This document shows positions 19,218 through 30,485 of a DNA stretch of 64,000 bases, one piece after another (position 1 is the first letter of the stretch; the number at the start of each line of letters is the position of its first letter). The notes under the pieces were generated by a model. The model saw only the letters and a list, made by a program, of their open reading frames with translations, was not told the origin of the DNA and did no database searches. The DNA lies in NCBI GenBank assembly GCA_020201335.1, contig JAIVGZ010000001.1, forward strand, positions 1-64,000. Direction: 5' to 3'. The position numbers and the translations under genes were made by a program. The DNA is from Natronospirales bacterium (GTDB lineage Bacteria > Pseudomonadota > Gammaproteobacteria > Natronospirales > JAIVGZ01).

Positions 19218-20582
19218 ATGCCGTTTATTCCGCATACGGAAGCTGAAACGCGGGCCATGCTGGACGCAATCGATGCCCGCGACATTGAGGCACTGTTCGA
19301 CGAGATCCCGGCCGCGTTGCGCGCCGGTGAGATGGCTGCGGTACCCGATGGTGTCGGTGAGTATGAGATATCGCGGCTGATGCACGCGCGCGCCGCGCAG
19401 GACGGCGCGCCGCTGTGCTTCATTGGCGCGGGTGCGTACGAGCACCACATCCCGGCGGCGGTATGGGAGATTACGACGCGCGGCGAGTTCTACAGCGCGT
19501 ACACGCCGTACCAGGCCGAGGCGAGCCAGGGCACGTTGCAGTTGCTGTACGAGTACCAGACCATGATGGCGAAGCTGATGGCGCTCGATGTTTCGAATGC
19601 CTCGCTTTACGACGGCGCGTCGGCGTTGGCTGAAGCGGTGTTGATGGCGGTGCGCGCGCACAAGACTTCGAAGAGCCGTCGCGTGCTGGTCGCCGGTACC
19701 GTGCATCCACTTTACCGCGCAGTCGCCGAGGCGATCTGCCGGATGCAGGACATCAAAATCGAAGTCGTCCCGTTTGACCCCGCTGCGGGCACGACGCCGG
19801 TGGCTGCGTTCGCACCGTTCGAGGGCGCCGATCTGACAGCAGTCGTAATACAGCAGCCGAGCTTCTTCGGCACGCTCGAGGATGTGCATGCGCTCACCGA
19901 CTGGGCGCACGCACAGGGCGCGCTGGTAATCGGCTCGGTGAACCCGATTGCGATGGGCATGTTGGCGCCGCCGGGCGAGTGGGGTGCGAAGGGCGCGGAC
20001 ATCGCTTGTGGGGAGGGGCAGCCGCTGGGTATTCCGCTCTCGTCGGGCGGCCCGTATTACGGTTTCATGGTGTGCCGCAACGAGATCGTGCGGCAGATGC
20101 CAGGGCGCATCGTGGGACGAACCGTAGACCTGGACGGCAAGCAGGGCTTCGCGTTAACGCTGCAGGCTCGAGAGCAACACATCCGCCGCTCGAAAGCGAC
20201 CTCGAACATTTGTACGAACCAAGGCCTGATGGTCACCGCATCGACAATCCACATGGCGATGCTGGGCCCGGCGGGGCTCGAGGCAGTTGCGGCGACCTCG
20301 CATGCGAACACCGCGTTACTGGTTGAACGGCTGACAGCGCTGCCCGGCGTCGAACGCACCTTCAGCGCGCCGTTCTTCCACGAGTGCGCATTTACGCTCG
20401 ACCGGCCGGCAATACCGGTGCTCGACCGGCTCGCAGACCAGGGCATAGCGGGCGGGCTGCCGCTCAGCGAATACTACCCGGAGCTAGGCGACCGCGCGTT
20501 CATCGCGTGTGCGACCGAGGTCCGGACCGAATCCGACATAGACGCCTTTGCCGCCGCGCTCGCCGTGGCGCTGAAGGCCTGA
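19218..20582 (+). CDS. gcvPA: Glycine dehydrogenase (decarboxylating) subunit 1
   Basis: [35 protein letters not shown]...[50 protein letters not shown]. Confidence 0.96.
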   Translation: MPFIPHTEAETRAMLDAIDARDIEALFDEIPAALRAGEMAAVPDGVGEYEISRLMHARAAQDGAPLCFIGAGAYEHHIPAAVWEITTRGEFYSAYTPYQAEASQGTLQLLYEYQTMMAKLMALDVSNASLYDGASALAEAVLMAVRAHKTSKSRRVLVAGTVHPLYRAVAEAICRMQDIKIEVVPFDPAAGTTPVAAFAPFEGADLTAVVIQQPSFFGTLEDVHALTDWAHAQGALVIGSVNPIAMGMLAPPGEWGAKGADIACGEGQPLGIPLSSGGPYYGFMVCRNEIVRQMPGRIVGRTVDLDGKQGFALTLQAREQHIRRSKATSNICTNQGLMVTASTIHMAMLGPAGLEAVAATSHANTALLVERLTALPGVERTFSAPFFHECAFTLDRPAIPVLDRLADQGIAGGLPLSEYYPELGDRAFIACATEVRTESDIDAFAAALAVALKA

Positions 20583-20596
20583 CCGAGGACACACCC

Positions 20597-21097
20597 ATGG
20601 CCGAAACCAAACTGCACGGCAACACAATCCGCACAAATGGCACGCTGCCGAAGGTCGGCGAAAGAGCACCCGATTTCACGCTCACCACAACCGACCTCAA
20701 GGACGTATCGCTCGCTGACTTCAAGTCGCGCGCGAAACTGATCAGCATCTTCCCGAGCATCGACACGCCGGTCTGCGCGCTGTCCACGAAAAAGTTCAAC
20801 GATCACGCCCGCGCGAACCCCGACGTGACCATGATGATGGTCGCCGCCGACCTGCCGTTCGCGATGGCTCGATTCTGTGGCGACGAAGGCCTCGAGAACG
20901 TGAAGGCGCTATCGATGATGCGGGACCGAAAATTCGCCGACGACTACGGCGTGCGCATCACCGACGGTCCGCTTGCCGGCATCACAGCGCGCGCGGTGCT
21001 GGTGCTCGACGCGGACAATGTCGTCACTTACGCGGAACTCGTGCCGGAGATCGGGCAGGAGCCGGACTACGACGCAGCAATCAAGGCTCTTGCTTGA
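20597..21097 (+). CDS. tpx: Thiol peroxidase
   Basis: [68 protein letters not shown]...[16 protein letters not shown]. Confidence 0.94.
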   Translation: MAETKLHGNTIRTNGTLPKVGERAPDFTLTTTDLKDVSLADFKSRAKLISIFPSIDTPVCALSTKKFNDHARANPDVTMMMVAADLPFAMARFCGDEGLENVKALSMMRDRKFADDYGVRITDGPLAGITARAVLVLDADNVVTYAELVPEIGQEPDYDAAIKALA

Positions 21098-22554
21098 TGT
21101 TGATATTTGACCACTCCATGCCTGGGCGCCGAGCGTACGCCCAAGCGCCGGCGTCCACGCCGGCGACGCCAGGCCTCCCTGCGGCGCTGCGCCGCCGCGC
21201 TGCGCCCGATTGGCCTGAGGTGTCGGAGCTGCAGGTCGTGCGGCATTACACACGTCTGTCGCAATTGAACTTTTCGATCGACACACATTTCTACCCGCTC
21301 GGTTCGTGCACGATGAAATACAACCCGCGCGCGTGCAACCGGCTGGCGATGTTGCCGGAGTTTCTCGCGCGGCACCCGCTCGCGCCGGCGTCGCATGGCC
21401 AGGGCTTCCTAGCGTGCATGTACGAGCTGCAGGAGATGTTGAAGGATGTCACCGGCATGCAGGGCGTCTCGCTGACACCGATGGCCGGTGCGCAGGGCGA
21501 GCTTGCCGGCGTGATGATGATTCGCGCGTACCACGCTGCGCGCAACGACACCGCGCGCATCGAGGTGCTGGTTCCAGACGCCGCACATGGTACGAATCCG
21601 GCGACCGCTGTGATGTGCGGGTTGAAAGTGAAGGAAATCCCGACCGACAGAAATGGCGACGTCGACATGGACGCGCTGCGCGCGGCGGTCGGCCCGCAGA
21701 CCGCCGGCATCATGCTGACGAATCCGTCCACGCTGGGCGTCTTCGAGCGCCGGATCAAAGAGATTTCCCAGATCGTCCATGAAGCGGGTGGCCTGCTGTA
21801 CTACGACGGCGCGAATCTCAACGCGATCCTCGGCAAGGTAAGGCCGGGGGACATGGGTTTCGACGTCATCCACATGAACCTGCACAAGACGTTCTCGACG
21901 CCACACGGTGGCGGGGGTCCCGGCGCAGGGGCGGTCGGCGTCGGCAAGCGCCTGCTGCCGTTCATGCCGACACCGGTCGTCGGCCGCGACGGCGACACCT
22001 ACCACTGGCTGACCGACAAGGACCTGCCGCAGTCGATCGGGCGGCTGTCGGCGTTCATGGGCAATGCCGGCGTGTTGCTGCGCGCTTATGTGTATGCGCG
22101 GATGCTCGGGCGCGAGGGCATGCGTCGCGTCGCCGACTACGCGACCCTGAACGCGAACTATCTGATGGTCAAATTGCGTGAGGCCGGTTTCGATTTAGCA
22201 TTCCCAGAGCGCCGTGCCAGCCACGAATTCATCGTGACGCTGAAGCGCGAGTCGAAGGAGACGGGCCTCACCGCCATGGATATGGCGAAGCGGCTGCTCG
22301 ATTATGGCTTCCATGCACCGACCACCTATTTCCCGCTGCTGGTGCCGGAATGCCTGTTGATTGAGCCGACCGAAACCGAGACGCGCGAGGAGCTCGATGC
22401 GTTCGTCGCGGCAATGGCGGCGATCCGCGACGAGGCGAAGAACGACATCGCATTCGTCAAGGGCGCTCCGTACACCACGCCGGTGCGACGCCTGGACGAC
22501 GTGCGCGCGGCGCGCCAGCTGGATCTCGTATGGCAGCCGACGACGAGCGCGTGA
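21097..22554 (+). CDS. gcvPB: Glycine dehydrogenase (decarboxylating) subunit 2
   Basis: [36 protein letters not shown]...[23 protein letters not shown] (PLP Lys motif). Confidence 0.97.
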   Translation: MLIFDHSMPGRRAYAQAPASTPATPGLPAALRRRAAPDWPEVSELQVVRHYTRLSQLNFSIDTHFYPLGSCTMKYNPRACNRLAMLPEFLARHPLAPASHGQGFLACMYELQEMLKDVTGMQGVSLTPMAGAQGELAGVMMIRAYHAARNDTARIEVLVPDAAHGTNPATAVMCGLKVKEIPTDRNGDVDMDALRAAVGPQTAGIMLTNPSTLGVFERRIKEISQIVHEAGGLLYYDGANLNAILGKVRPGDMGFDVIHMNLHKTFSTPHGGGGPGAGAVGVGKRLLPFMPTPVVGRDGDTYHWLTDKDLPQSIGRLSAFMGNAGVLLRAYVYARMLGREGMRRVADYATLNANYLMVKLREAGFDLAFPERRASHEFIVTLKRESKETGLTAMDMAKRLLDYGFHAPTTYFPLLVPECLLIEPTETETREELDAFVAAMAAIRDEAKNDIAFVKGAPYTTPVRRLDDVRAARQLDLVWQPTTSA

Positions 22555-22910
22555 GCCTCCGCCCGCGCGGACCGGCCGGCGTCTGGCGAGCGCTGAAGTG
22601 GTCGCTGCTCGGCTTGAAATGGGCGTTCGTTCGCGACGACAGTTTCCGCCTGGAATTGATCTTATGCGCGGTGCTGGTGCCGGTTGCGCTCATCATCGGC
22701 GAGAGCGGGGTCGAGAAGGCACTGCTCATTGCGGTGCTCTTGCTGATATTGGTCGTCGAGTTAATGAATTCTGCGCTCGAGGTCGTGTTCGAACGCTACG
22801 GCAACGACCACCACGCGCTGACTGGGGTAGGCAAAGACATCGGGTCGGCGGCGGTGTTCGTCGCCGACATCCTTGCGGCAGTCGTCTGGCTGCTGGTGCT
22901 GTTCGGGTGA
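22530..22910 (+). CDS. dgkA: Diacylglycerol kinase
   Basis: [34 protein letters not shown]...[38 protein letters not shown]. Confidence 0.93.
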   Translation: MAADDERVSLRPRGPAGVWRALKWSLLGLKWAFVRDDSFRLELILCAVLVPVALIIGESGVEKALLIAVLLLILVVELMNSALEVVFERYGNDHHALTGVGKDIGSAAVFVADILAAVVWLLVLFG

Positions 22911-22926
22911 TAGGAGTTTCGCATTC

Positions 22927-23859
22927 ATGTCGGCATTGATCTGCGGTTCATACGCTTACGACACCATTATGGTGTTCAACGACCGATTCCAGCAGCACAT
23001 CCTGCCCGACCAGGTGCACATGCTAAATGTTTCGTTCCTGGTCCCGGAGTTACGGCGGGAATTCGGCGGTTGCGCGGGTAACGTCGCCTATAACCTGAAG
23101 ATGCTGGGCGGGGAAGGGTACGGGATGGGCGCCGTCGGTCACGATTTCGGCCCCTACGCGGAATGGCTCGACCGTAACGACATCTCGCGCAGGTTCCTCG
23201 TAGAAATACCCGACGCCTTTACTGCGCAGGCGTACATCACGACCGATGTTGACGACAACCAGATCACTGCGTTCCACCCCGGTGCGATGAATTTCTCACA
23301 CAACGCTGCGGTACCGGATGATGCTGGCATCACGGTCGGGATGATCTCCCCGGATGGACGCGCGGGGATGATCCAGCACGCGGCGCAGTTCGCCGAAGCC
23401 GGCATCCCGTTCGTCTTCGACCCGGGCCAGGGTTTGCCGATGTTCGACGGCGAGTCATTACACAACTTCATCGAGCTCGCAAACTGGGTTGCGCTGAACA
23501 GCTACGAGGCAGCGCTGCTTTGCGAACGGACCGGTTTGACGATTGAACAGGTCGCCGAGCGCTGCGAGGCAGTCGTCGTCACCGCGGGCGGTAACGGCTC
23601 GAAGATCTACTCCGACGGACAGTGCGTCGAGGTGCCGGCCGCGCCGGTGGAAACGGTGGCAGACCCAACCGGCTGTGGCGATGCGTATCGTGCCGGACTC
23701 CTCTACGGCCTGATGAACGACCTCGATTGGGAGATCACCGGACGCATCGCGTCGCTGATGGGCGCGATGAAGATTGAGCACCACGGCACGCAGAACCACA
23801 CGTTCACCCGTGACGAATTCGACGCCAGGTACCAGAAAGCGTTCGGTAGCAAGCTCTGA
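22927..23859 (+). CDS. PfkB-family carbohydrate/nucleoside kinase (adenosine kinase-like)
   Basis: GGCAGNVAYNLKMLGGEGYGMGAVGHDFG...VVVTAGGNGSKIYSDG...VADPTGCGDAYRAGLLYGL. Confidence 0.88.
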   Translation: MSALICGSYAYDTIMVFNDRFQQHILPDQVHMLNVSFLVPELRREFGGCAGNVAYNLKMLGGEGYGMGAVGHDFGPYAEWLDRNDISRRFLVEIPDAFTAQAYITTDVDDNQITAFHPGAMNFSHNAAVPDDAGITVGMISPDGRAGMIQHAAQFAEAGIPFVFDPGQGLPMFDGESLHNFIELANWVALNSYEAALLCERTGLTIEQVAERCEAVVVTAGGNGSKIYSDGQCVEVPAAPVETVADPTGCGDAYRAGLLYGLMNDLDWEITGRIASLMGAMKIEHHGTQNHTFTRDEFDARYQKAFGSKL

Positions 23860-23955
23860 CGCATATGCGGTATGCCGTACAGACCGGTTACGGCCGGTAG
23901 ACGGACACTGAATGCGAATCATCATCTAGGATTCGCTCCCCAAAGCAGTAACCCG

Positions 23956-23995
23956 GCGCCGCATCCTCCCCCCAAGGGATGCGGCGCTTCTTTTT
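23956..23995 (+). terminator. Rho-independent terminator downstream of pfkB-like gene
   Basis: GCGCCGCATCC-tccccccaag-GGATGCGGCGC-TTCTTTTT. Confidence 0.88.
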
Positions 23996-24059
23996 CCGCC
24001 GTCAATGCAGTACATCGCCCGATATTCCCGCCACCTGTCGCTGGCTAATCTCGAAACGT

Positions 24060-25718
24060 ATGTTTGCGACCCCCGTGACCAGAATGCAGAACCCAGCCCA
24101 CGTGATGCCGGCCTTCGCGCCGACGGTCTCGTTGGCTGCTGAGCCACCACCCGACACTGAATTCCTTTTAAGCGACGAGCTCTGTGCGTTGCTCGCGCAA
24201 CTCGCCATTCGCTATCGCTCGGAGATCGGCCTGCTGCTGGACGAGCGGGTGGAAACGCAGCAGCGCTTCAATGCGGGCGCGCTCCCTGATTTTGCTGCCG
24301 AGACGCGAGGCTTACGGGAAGGCGACTGGAAGGTGGCGCCAATCCCGGAGGGGCTGCAGGACCGCCGCGTCGAGATAACGGGGCCGGTCGAGCGCAAGAT
24401 GGTGATAAACGCGCTGAATTCCGGCGCCCGCGTGTTCATGGCCGACTTTGAGGATTCAACGACACCGACCTGGGCGAACCTGATGCACGGGCAGCACAAC
24501 CTGTATGACGCCGTGCGCGGGGCAATAGAATTTACGAACCCCGACGGGCGCGAATACCGCCTCGGTCCGAACCCGGCTGTGCTGATGGTGCGGCCGCGGG
24601 GCCTCCACCTCGAGGAACGGCATGTCGTGGTCGAGGGCCTGCCGATGCCGGGTGCCTTGTTTGACGCTGCCGTGTTTCTGTTCCACAACGCGCGCGAGCT
24701 GGTGATACGCGGCTCCGGACCGTATCTGTACCTGCCGAAGCTGGAGAACGAGAACGAGGCGGCCGTGTGGGATGCGGTGCTCACCGACATCGAGTATTCG
24801 CTCGGCCTGACGCCCGGGACGGTCAAGGTCACCGTGCTGGTGGAGACCATAACCGCGGTGTTCAGGATGCACGAGATCCTGCACGCCCTCCGCCGGCGCG
24901 TGGTCGGGCTGAATTGCGGGCGGTGGGATTACATATTCAGCTACATCAAGCGGCTGCGTGGGCACCCCGACCGCATCTTGCCGGATCGGAACCAGGTGTC
25001 GATGGAGACACCGTTCCTGCGCGCGTACTCGCGGCTGCTGATTCAGACCTGCCACCGCCGCGGCGTGCTCGCGATGGGCGGGATGGCCGCGCAGATTCCA
25101 GTCCGCGGCGATGACGAAGCCAACAGCGTTGCGCTGGCACGGGTGCGGGCCGACAAGGAGCGCGAAGCGGGCGATGGGCATGACGGAACATGGGTTGCGC
25201 ACCCGGGCCTAGTGCCGGTCGCGATGGAGATATTCGACCGCGTGCTCGGCGACGCGCCGAACCAGGTGGCGGTGCAGCGCGACGATGTGCATGTATCGGC
25301 TGCCGACCTGCTCGAGCCACCGCCAGGGACAATCACCGAAGCGGGTGTTCGCGGGAACATCGCGGTGGCAATCCGCTATCTCGCGGCGTGGCTGTCCGGC
25401 TCCGGCTGCGTACCGATAAACAACCTGATGGAGGATGCGGCGACGGCAGAGATTGCGCGCGCGCAACTTTGGCAGTGGGTGCGCAGCGATGCCGCGCGGC
25501 TTGATGACGGCCGCAAGCTATCCCGGTTGCTGGTCCGCAACTGGTTGCTGCAGGAACTGGACGCTGTACGCAGTGCGGTCGGTGACGACGCATACAGAGA
25601 CGGCCGATTCCGGCAGGCCGCGGACCTACTTGAACGCATTACCGCTGACGACGAATTCGTCGAATTCATCACGCTGCCGGCATACAAGGAGATCGACGAC
25701 GATGACCCAGGAACTTGA
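24060..25718 (+). CDS. aceB: Malate synthase A
   Basis: [30 protein letters not shown]...[57 protein letters not shown]. Confidence 0.96.
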   Translation: MFATPVTRMQNPAHVMPAFAPTVSLAAEPPPDTEFLLSDELCALLAQLAIRYRSEIGLLLDERVETQQRFNAGALPDFAAETRGLREGDWKVAPIPEGLQDRRVEITGPVERKMVINALNSGARVFMADFEDSTTPTWANLMHGQHNLYDAVRGAIEFTNPDGREYRLGPNPAVLMVRPRGLHLEERHVVVEGLPMPGALFDAAVFLFHNARELVIRGSGPYLYLPKLENENEAAVWDAVLTDIEYSLGLTPGTVKVTVLVETITAVFRMHEILHALRRRVVGLNCGRWDYIFSYIKRLRGHPDRILPDRNQVSMETPFLRAYSRLLIQTCHRRGVLAMGGMAAQIPVRGDDEANSVALARVRADKEREAGDGHDGTWVAHPGLVPVAMEIFDRVLGDAPNQVAVQRDDVHVSAADLLEPPPGTITEAGVRGNIAVAIRYLAAWLSGSGCVPINNLMEDAATAEIARAQLWQWVRSDAARLDDGRKLSRLLVRNWLLQELDAVRSAVGDDAYRDGRFRQAADLLERITADDEFVEFITLPAYKEIDDDDPGT

Positions 25719-26991
25719 AGCAACGCGTCTCGCGCGCGATTGGGAGGAGAGTGCGCGCTGGGTGGACGTCGAGCGCCCGTACAAGCCCGAAGCAATGCTG
25801 CGGTTGCGCGGCAGCGTAGCGATTGAGCACACGCTTGCCCGGCGCGGTGCCGACAAGCTCTGGTCGCTGATGCATGAGCTGCCGTTCGTGAACGCGCTGG
25901 GCGCACTGACTGGCAACCAGGCGGTGCAGCAGGTACGTGCTGGGCTAAAAGCGATTTACCTTTCAGGCTGGCAGGTTGCTGCAGATGCAAACCTGGCCGG
26001 CCACATGTACCCGGACCAATCGTTGTATCCCGCGAATTCGGTTCCATCGGTCGTACGTCGAGTCAACAACGCGTTGATGCGCGCCGACCAGGTGCAACAC
26101 GCAGAGGGCGGCGACGACATCGATTGGCTTGCACCAATCGTCGCCGACGCTGAGGCCGGTTTTGGCGGCGTGCTGAACGCACACGAGTTGATGAAAGACA
26201 TGATCGATGCCGGCGCGGCCGGTGTGCACTTCGAGGACCAGCTTGCATCGGCGAAGAAGTGCGGGCACATGGGCGGGAAAGTGCTCGTGCCGACCGCGGA
26301 GGCTGTTCAAAAGCTGGTCGCTGCGCGTCTCGCTGCCGACATCGCCGGCGTAGCGACCGTGATCGTCGCACGCACCGACGCAATGGGTGCGGCGCTGCTG
26401 ACTTCTGATGTCGACCCCCGCGATGGCGAGTTCCTGACCGGTGAGCGCACCGTCGAGGGCTTCTACGAAGTGCGCCCCGGCCTCGACCAGGCGATTGCGC
26501 GCGGCATCGCGTACGCCCCCTATGCGGACCTCGTCTGGTGCGAGACCTCGACGCCGAATCTCGACGACGCGCGCCGCTTCGCAGAGGCAATCCGCAACAA
26601 GTATCCTTCGAAGCTCCTCGCGTACAATTGCTCGCCGTCATTCAACTGGCGGAAGAACTTGTCGGAGTTTGATATCGCTCGCTTCCAGCGCGAATTGGGT
26701 GCGATGGGTTACAAGTACCAGTTCATCACGTTGGCAGGATTCCACGCGCTCAACTTCAGCATGTTCGAGCTCGCGCGCGGGTACAAGGCGCGCCAGATGG
26801 CGGCGTATGTCGAGTTACAGGAAGCGGAATTCGCGGCCGAGAAGTACGGCTACACGGCAACGCGCCATCAGCGCGAAGTCGGGACCGGCTACTTCGATAC
26901 GCTTGCGCAGACCATTTCGGGTGGCAATTCTTCGCTCGCGGCGCTGAGCGGGTCGACCGAGGAGCAGCAGTTCTCGAGCGCGGCTGGCTAA
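25702..26991 (+). CDS. aceA: Isocitrate lyase
   Basis: [40 protein letters not shown]...[26 protein letters not shown]; overlaps aceB stop. Confidence 0.97.
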   Translation: MTQELEATRLARDWEESARWVDVERPYKPEAMLRLRGSVAIEHTLARRGADKLWSLMHELPFVNALGALTGNQAVQQVRAGLKAIYLSGWQVAADANLAGHMYPDQSLYPANSVPSVVRRVNNALMRADQVQHAEGGDDIDWLAPIVADAEAGFGGVLNAHELMKDMIDAGAAGVHFEDQLASAKKCGHMGGKVLVPTAEAVQKLVAARLAADIAGVATVIVARTDAMGAALLTSDVDPRDGEFLTGERTVEGFYEVRPGLDQAIARGIAYAPYADLVWCETSTPNLDDARRFAEAIRNKYPSKLLAYNCSPSFNWRKNLSEFDIARFQRELGAMGYKYQFITLAGFHALNFSMFELARGYKARQMAAYVELQEAEFAAEKYGYTATRHQREVGTGYFDTLAQTISGGNSSLAALSGSTEEQQFSSAAG

Positions 26992-27037
26992 TCGCTGCCC
27001 CTGCCGGCGCGTCGCGACGGCAGGAGTAGCGGTCAGG

Positions 27038-27364
27038 TTAGCCGGTGGCGCGGGGTTTCAACTGCAAGTCGTTAATTACCGACTCGACGCCTTCAACCTC
27101 ACGGGCGACCTGTTCGGCCTCGGGAATCTGGCTCTCGTCATCGACGAAGCCGCTGAGCTGAACCACGCCGTCGTGTACTTCGACGTTAACGTCGATGACG
27201 CGAAGGTGTTCGCTGGACGCCATCGCAGTCTTCACCTTCGTGGAGATCCACGCATCGCTCAGGAACTCGCCCGGTTGCTGGCGGGTCTCGACGGGCGCGC
27301 AGGCGACTGCCGTGCCGAGCACGGCGGCCAAGGCCAGTGTATAAAGTTTGTGTGAAGTCCTCAT
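27038..27364 (-). CDS. BON domain-containing lipoprotein
   Basis: FLSDAWISTKVKTAMASSEHLRVIDVNVEVHDGVVQLSGFVDDESQIPEAEQVAREVEGVESVINDLQ. Confidence 0.88.
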   Translation of the reverse strand: MRTSHKLYTLALAAVLGTAVACAPVETRQQPGEFLSDAWISTKVKTAMASSEHLRVIDVNVEVHDGVVQLSGFVDDESQIPEAEQVAREVEGVESVINDLQLKPRATG

Positions 27365-27447
27365 TTTCTGAATCTCCGTATGTCCGGTATCAGTCGATAA
27401 GGTAATCGTTCCGCGTGCGCCACACCGTTCGTAGGACAGCATTACCG

Positions 27448-28155
27448 TTACTGGGCAGCGGCCGCCACCCTGAATTTGCGCCGGTAATGCCGCTGGATCA
27501 GCGCGATCGCGGCGAATGCGATCGGGAACGGCGCCACCCAGGGAATCAGCATCACCCACCACGGCTGGCCGGTGTACAGGTCCGGCCACAGGCGCGACGC
27601 CCCGAAGGCAAAGAACGCGATGTGCGCGGCCATGCCGGACACGATCATGTTCTGCATGTGGGTGAACCACCAGAATCGGGGTTCGACCTTGAGCGGCTTG
27701 CGCAGGGCGAGCAGCTCCGGGATGGCGATGATCAGTCCCACCAGACCGAACACGAAGAACAGCGCGAAGCGGGTCTCCCACCATTGCCACAGTAAGCCGA
27801 CGCCCGCAGCCCCGATCACCACCAGCATGAACAGTTGACCGCGGCTGCGCAGCCACTGCGGCTCGTTCTTGTGCCGCAGCACCCTGACTCCGGTCCAGAC
27901 CGCCGAGAAAGTGATCAAAGTAAGGAACCCGAGGAACAGCGCGGCATTGCGGTTGGCACCATCGAAGATGACGGTCGAAAGCGTCATCGTCGCGGCGCTC
28001 CCCAGGATTACGGCCATCGCGCCGACGAAGACCCAGCCGAACGCGCGGTGCGCCTTAGCGCCCTTCTTCAGGAACAGCGGCACCCAGAAGGCGGCGAGCG
28101 CGATGAAGCCCGTGGCGAGGTGGAGCGTACCCAACAGCGATCTTGTCGTTTCCAT
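27448..28155 (-). CDS. Multi-pass membrane protein (DUF2306-like), function unknown
   Basis: METTRSLLGTLHLATGFIALAAFWVPLFLKKGAKAHRAFGWVFVGAMAVILGSAATMTL; repeated TM segments; next to padR. Confidence 0.6.
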   Translation of the reverse strand: METTRSLLGTLHLATGFIALAAFWVPLFLKKGAKAHRAFGWVFVGAMAVILGSAATMTLSTVIFDGANRNAALFLGFLTLITFSAVWTGVRVLRHKNEPQWLRSRGQLFMLVVIGAAGVGLLWQWWETRFALFFVFGLVGLIIAIPELLALRKPLKVEPRFWWFTHMQNMIVSGMAAHIAFFAFGASRLWPDLYTGQPWWVMLIPWVAPFPIAFAAIALIQRHYRRKFRVAAAAQ

Positions 28156-28160
28156 TTCCG

Positions 28161-28560
28161 TTACCTCTGTGATTCGGCTCGCGCCTCGAGCAGCGCAATG
28201 CATTCGTCGGCCCACTCGAGCTTCACCCTCAACTTTTTGAGGCCGAGCGCGAGCGTGAACTGGGGGAACAAATCGGTGTCCGGCAGTTTGTCCGGGTAGC
28301 GCGGGTCGCTGCTGCGCCAGTGCGCGTCAATTGCTTCGAGCGCCGCGAGTTCGCGCGCGAATTCGGCGCGCAGCGAGACCATGAACGGGAGCGCGCGCTC
28401 CGGCACCGCGTTCAGGAACCACACCTGCGCCAGCCATTCCAGTCGCTCCTGGCCGTTCGGCTGCCCAGAAATGACCGATTGCCTTGTCGAACGCGCGCTT
28501 GATGTCGGAGCCGCTACCGGGCTCGCGTAAAAGGCCGAGCAGAATGTGTTCCAGTGCCAT
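28161..28560 (-). pseudogene. PadR family transcriptional regulator, internal deletion plus frameshift
   Basis: MALEHILLGLLREPGSGSDIKRAFDKAIGHFW (PadR N-terminus) in one frame, then NGQERLEWLAQVWFLNAVPERALPFMVSLRAEFARELAALEAIDAHW (PadR C-terminal domain) in another; wing region and linker missing. Confidence 0.8.
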
Positions 28561-28654
28561 GCGGGGATGGTATATAACTTTTTATATAAGTCAATACTTA
28601 TGGACTGTACGCTAGAGTATGGTGTTCCCACGCCGTGCGTGGGACGCTGGAAAG

Positions 28655-29920
28655 ATGCGATTTCCGAAGCTCAGGCGGATTCTCAAGGTATCCGCATTTC
28701 TATTAACCGCGCACCTGATTGGTTTCGCGACGTCCCTGCACGCGTTGATGGAAACGCGGACGGCGCCCGGGACCGTCGCCTGGATCGTATCGCTGAACAC
28801 ATTTCCGTACGTCGCCGTACCTGCTTACTGGGTATTCGGGCGCAGCGAGTTTGAAGACTACGTGCTGATGCGGCGCGAGCGCGTGACCTCACTGAACCAG
28901 GCGCTGGCGTCGGACCTCGACTCGCTGCGTCCGTTCAGAACCGAATGGGAAGGCGCGGATGAACCGACGCTGCGCGCAGTCGAGCAACTGGCGCGCCTGC
29001 CGTTCGTCAGCGGCAACAGTGCAGAGTTGCTCGTCGACGGCCCCGCTACCTATGAAAGCATTTTTGCAGGCATCGACGCTGCGGAAGACTACGTGCTGGT
29101 GCAGTACTACATCGTGCGCGACGACGGCGTGGGGCGGGAATTGCAGCGGCGGCTAATCGAGCGGGCGCAAGATGGCGTCCGCGTGCACCTGCTGATGGAC
29201 GGGGTCGGCAGCGCGGACCTTAGCAGCCGTGGTGATGGCTGGCGGGACGCACATATGCGCATCGAGGGGCCGGCTGTGCTCCACCTGCAGCTGTCGTTCC
29301 TCGAGGACTGGCGCTGGGTTACCAGCGAGTTGCCCGCGGTGTCATGGACGCCGCATGCGCCTGCCGGTGCAACGGCACCGATACTCATCCTGCCGACCGG
29401 CCCAGCCGATCGTTTTGAAACGGGGAGCTTGATGGTTCAGCAGTTCATCCACCTCACCAAGCGCCGTATCTGGATTTCGAGCCCGTATTTCGTGCCCGAC
29501 GAAGGCGTCATCGCCGCGTTGAAGCTGGCCGCACTCGGTGGCGTCGATGTCAGGCTCATGCTGCCAGAACGCAGCGACAGCCGGCTCGCAACACTCGCCG
29601 CAGAAACCTATATGGATCCGCTGATTGCAGCCGGGGTGCGAATCTATCGGTACCAACCCGGCTTCATGCACGCGAAGCGGTTCTTGATTGATGACCATGG
29701 CGCTGCGGTGAGCACCGTCAACCTTGACAACCGATCGTTCCGCCTCAACTTTGAACTTACGGCGTTGGTCGCCGATGCGTCCTTCGCGGCTGAAGTCGAA
29801 CGAATGTTCGTTGCTGACTTCGCCGACTCCAGGGAAATGGTACGAGACGAATTCGCGAACAAACCGCTGTGGTTCCGCCTCTCCGCGCGCGCCGCGAACC
29901 TGTTTGCCCCGGCGCTGTAG
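28655..29920 (+). CDS. cls: Cardiolipin synthase-like phospholipase D family protein with in-frame loss of the first HKD motif region
   Basis: YESIFAGIDAAEDYVLVQYYIVRDDGVGRELQRRLIERAQDGVRVHLLMDGVGSADLSSRGDGWRDAHMRIEGPAV...FMHAKRFLIDDHGAAVSTVNLDNRSFRLNFE; only the second HxK motif is present. Confidence 0.88.
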   Translation: MRFPKLRRILKVSAFLLTAHLIGFATSLHALMETRTAPGTVAWIVSLNTFPYVAVPAYWVFGRSEFEDYVLMRRERVTSLNQALASDLDSLRPFRTEWEGADEPTLRAVEQLARLPFVSGNSAELLVDGPATYESIFAGIDAAEDYVLVQYYIVRDDGVGRELQRRLIERAQDGVRVHLLMDGVGSADLSSRGDGWRDAHMRIEGPAVLHLQLSFLEDWRWVTSELPAVSWTPHAPAGATAPILILPTGPADRFETGSLMVQQFIHLTKRRIWISSPYFVPDEGVIAALKLAALGGVDVRLMLPERSDSRLATLAAETYMDPLIAAGVRIYRYQPGFMHAKRFLIDDHGAAVSTVNLDNRSFRLNFELTALVADASFAAEVERMFVADFADSREMVRDEFANKPLWFRLSARAANLFAPAL

Positions 29921-29921
29921 C

Positions 29922-30485
29922 TCAGTCCGCGAGGCGCCAGTCGGTAGTCAATCGACTGCCACGTACATCGCAGCCGAGTTCGCCTAACCAATCGGCAATC
30001 GCGTGGTTGGAGTTGTAGCCGAGCGTATACGGCGTCGGGTGCGGCGCGAACCGGGCGTCCGGGTCGCCGGCGCCCGTGCGGTACAAGGATTCCAGTTTCC
30101 CGGCCAGCGCGTCTACGCGCTGTGTCGGCGCCATGAGCACATAGGCGCGTTCAACTTCGATGCCCACGGCACGCACAACAGCGTCGAGTGTCGGCGCTGC
30201 CTGCAGTTCCACGCGCATGAGAACGGCCGGGGTATCGCGGAACAGCGCATTGAAACCTGAACGTAAACCGGTATCGCCGAGCGCGTACCAGCGCCGGTCG
30301 CCGTATGAATAGCGCACGACGGTGCGCGCGTCGGTTGTCAGTGCCAGGCTCGTGTGCCGGCCGTGGTCGAGCAGGAACACGGGCTTGGCATCGCTCACGG
30401 GTGGGCAGGACACAATGGCGGAGCAGCCCGATAGAAGCACGAGCGAACCGAGCGCACCAATCAAGCGATGGATGCCGGCGGTCAT
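29922..30485 (-). CDS. Hypothetical lipoprotein, DUF2459-like
   Basis: Lipobox [45 protein letters not shown]. Confidence 0.55.
   Translation of the reverse strand: MTAGIHRLIGALGSLVLLSGCSAIVSCPPVSDAKPVFLLDHGRHTSLALTTDARTVVRYSYGDRRWYALGDTGLRSGFNALFRDTPAVLMRVELQAAPTLDAVVRAVGIEVERAYVLMAPTQRVDALAGKLESLYRTGAGDPDARFAPHPTPYTLGYNSNHAIADWLGELGCDVRGSRLTTDWRLAD

Noticed and set aside
23979-24060. N-terminal extension of aceB in the ORF track
   Set aside because: ATG at 24060 (or 24084) gives a normal malate synthase start; the extension runs into the upstream terminator region.
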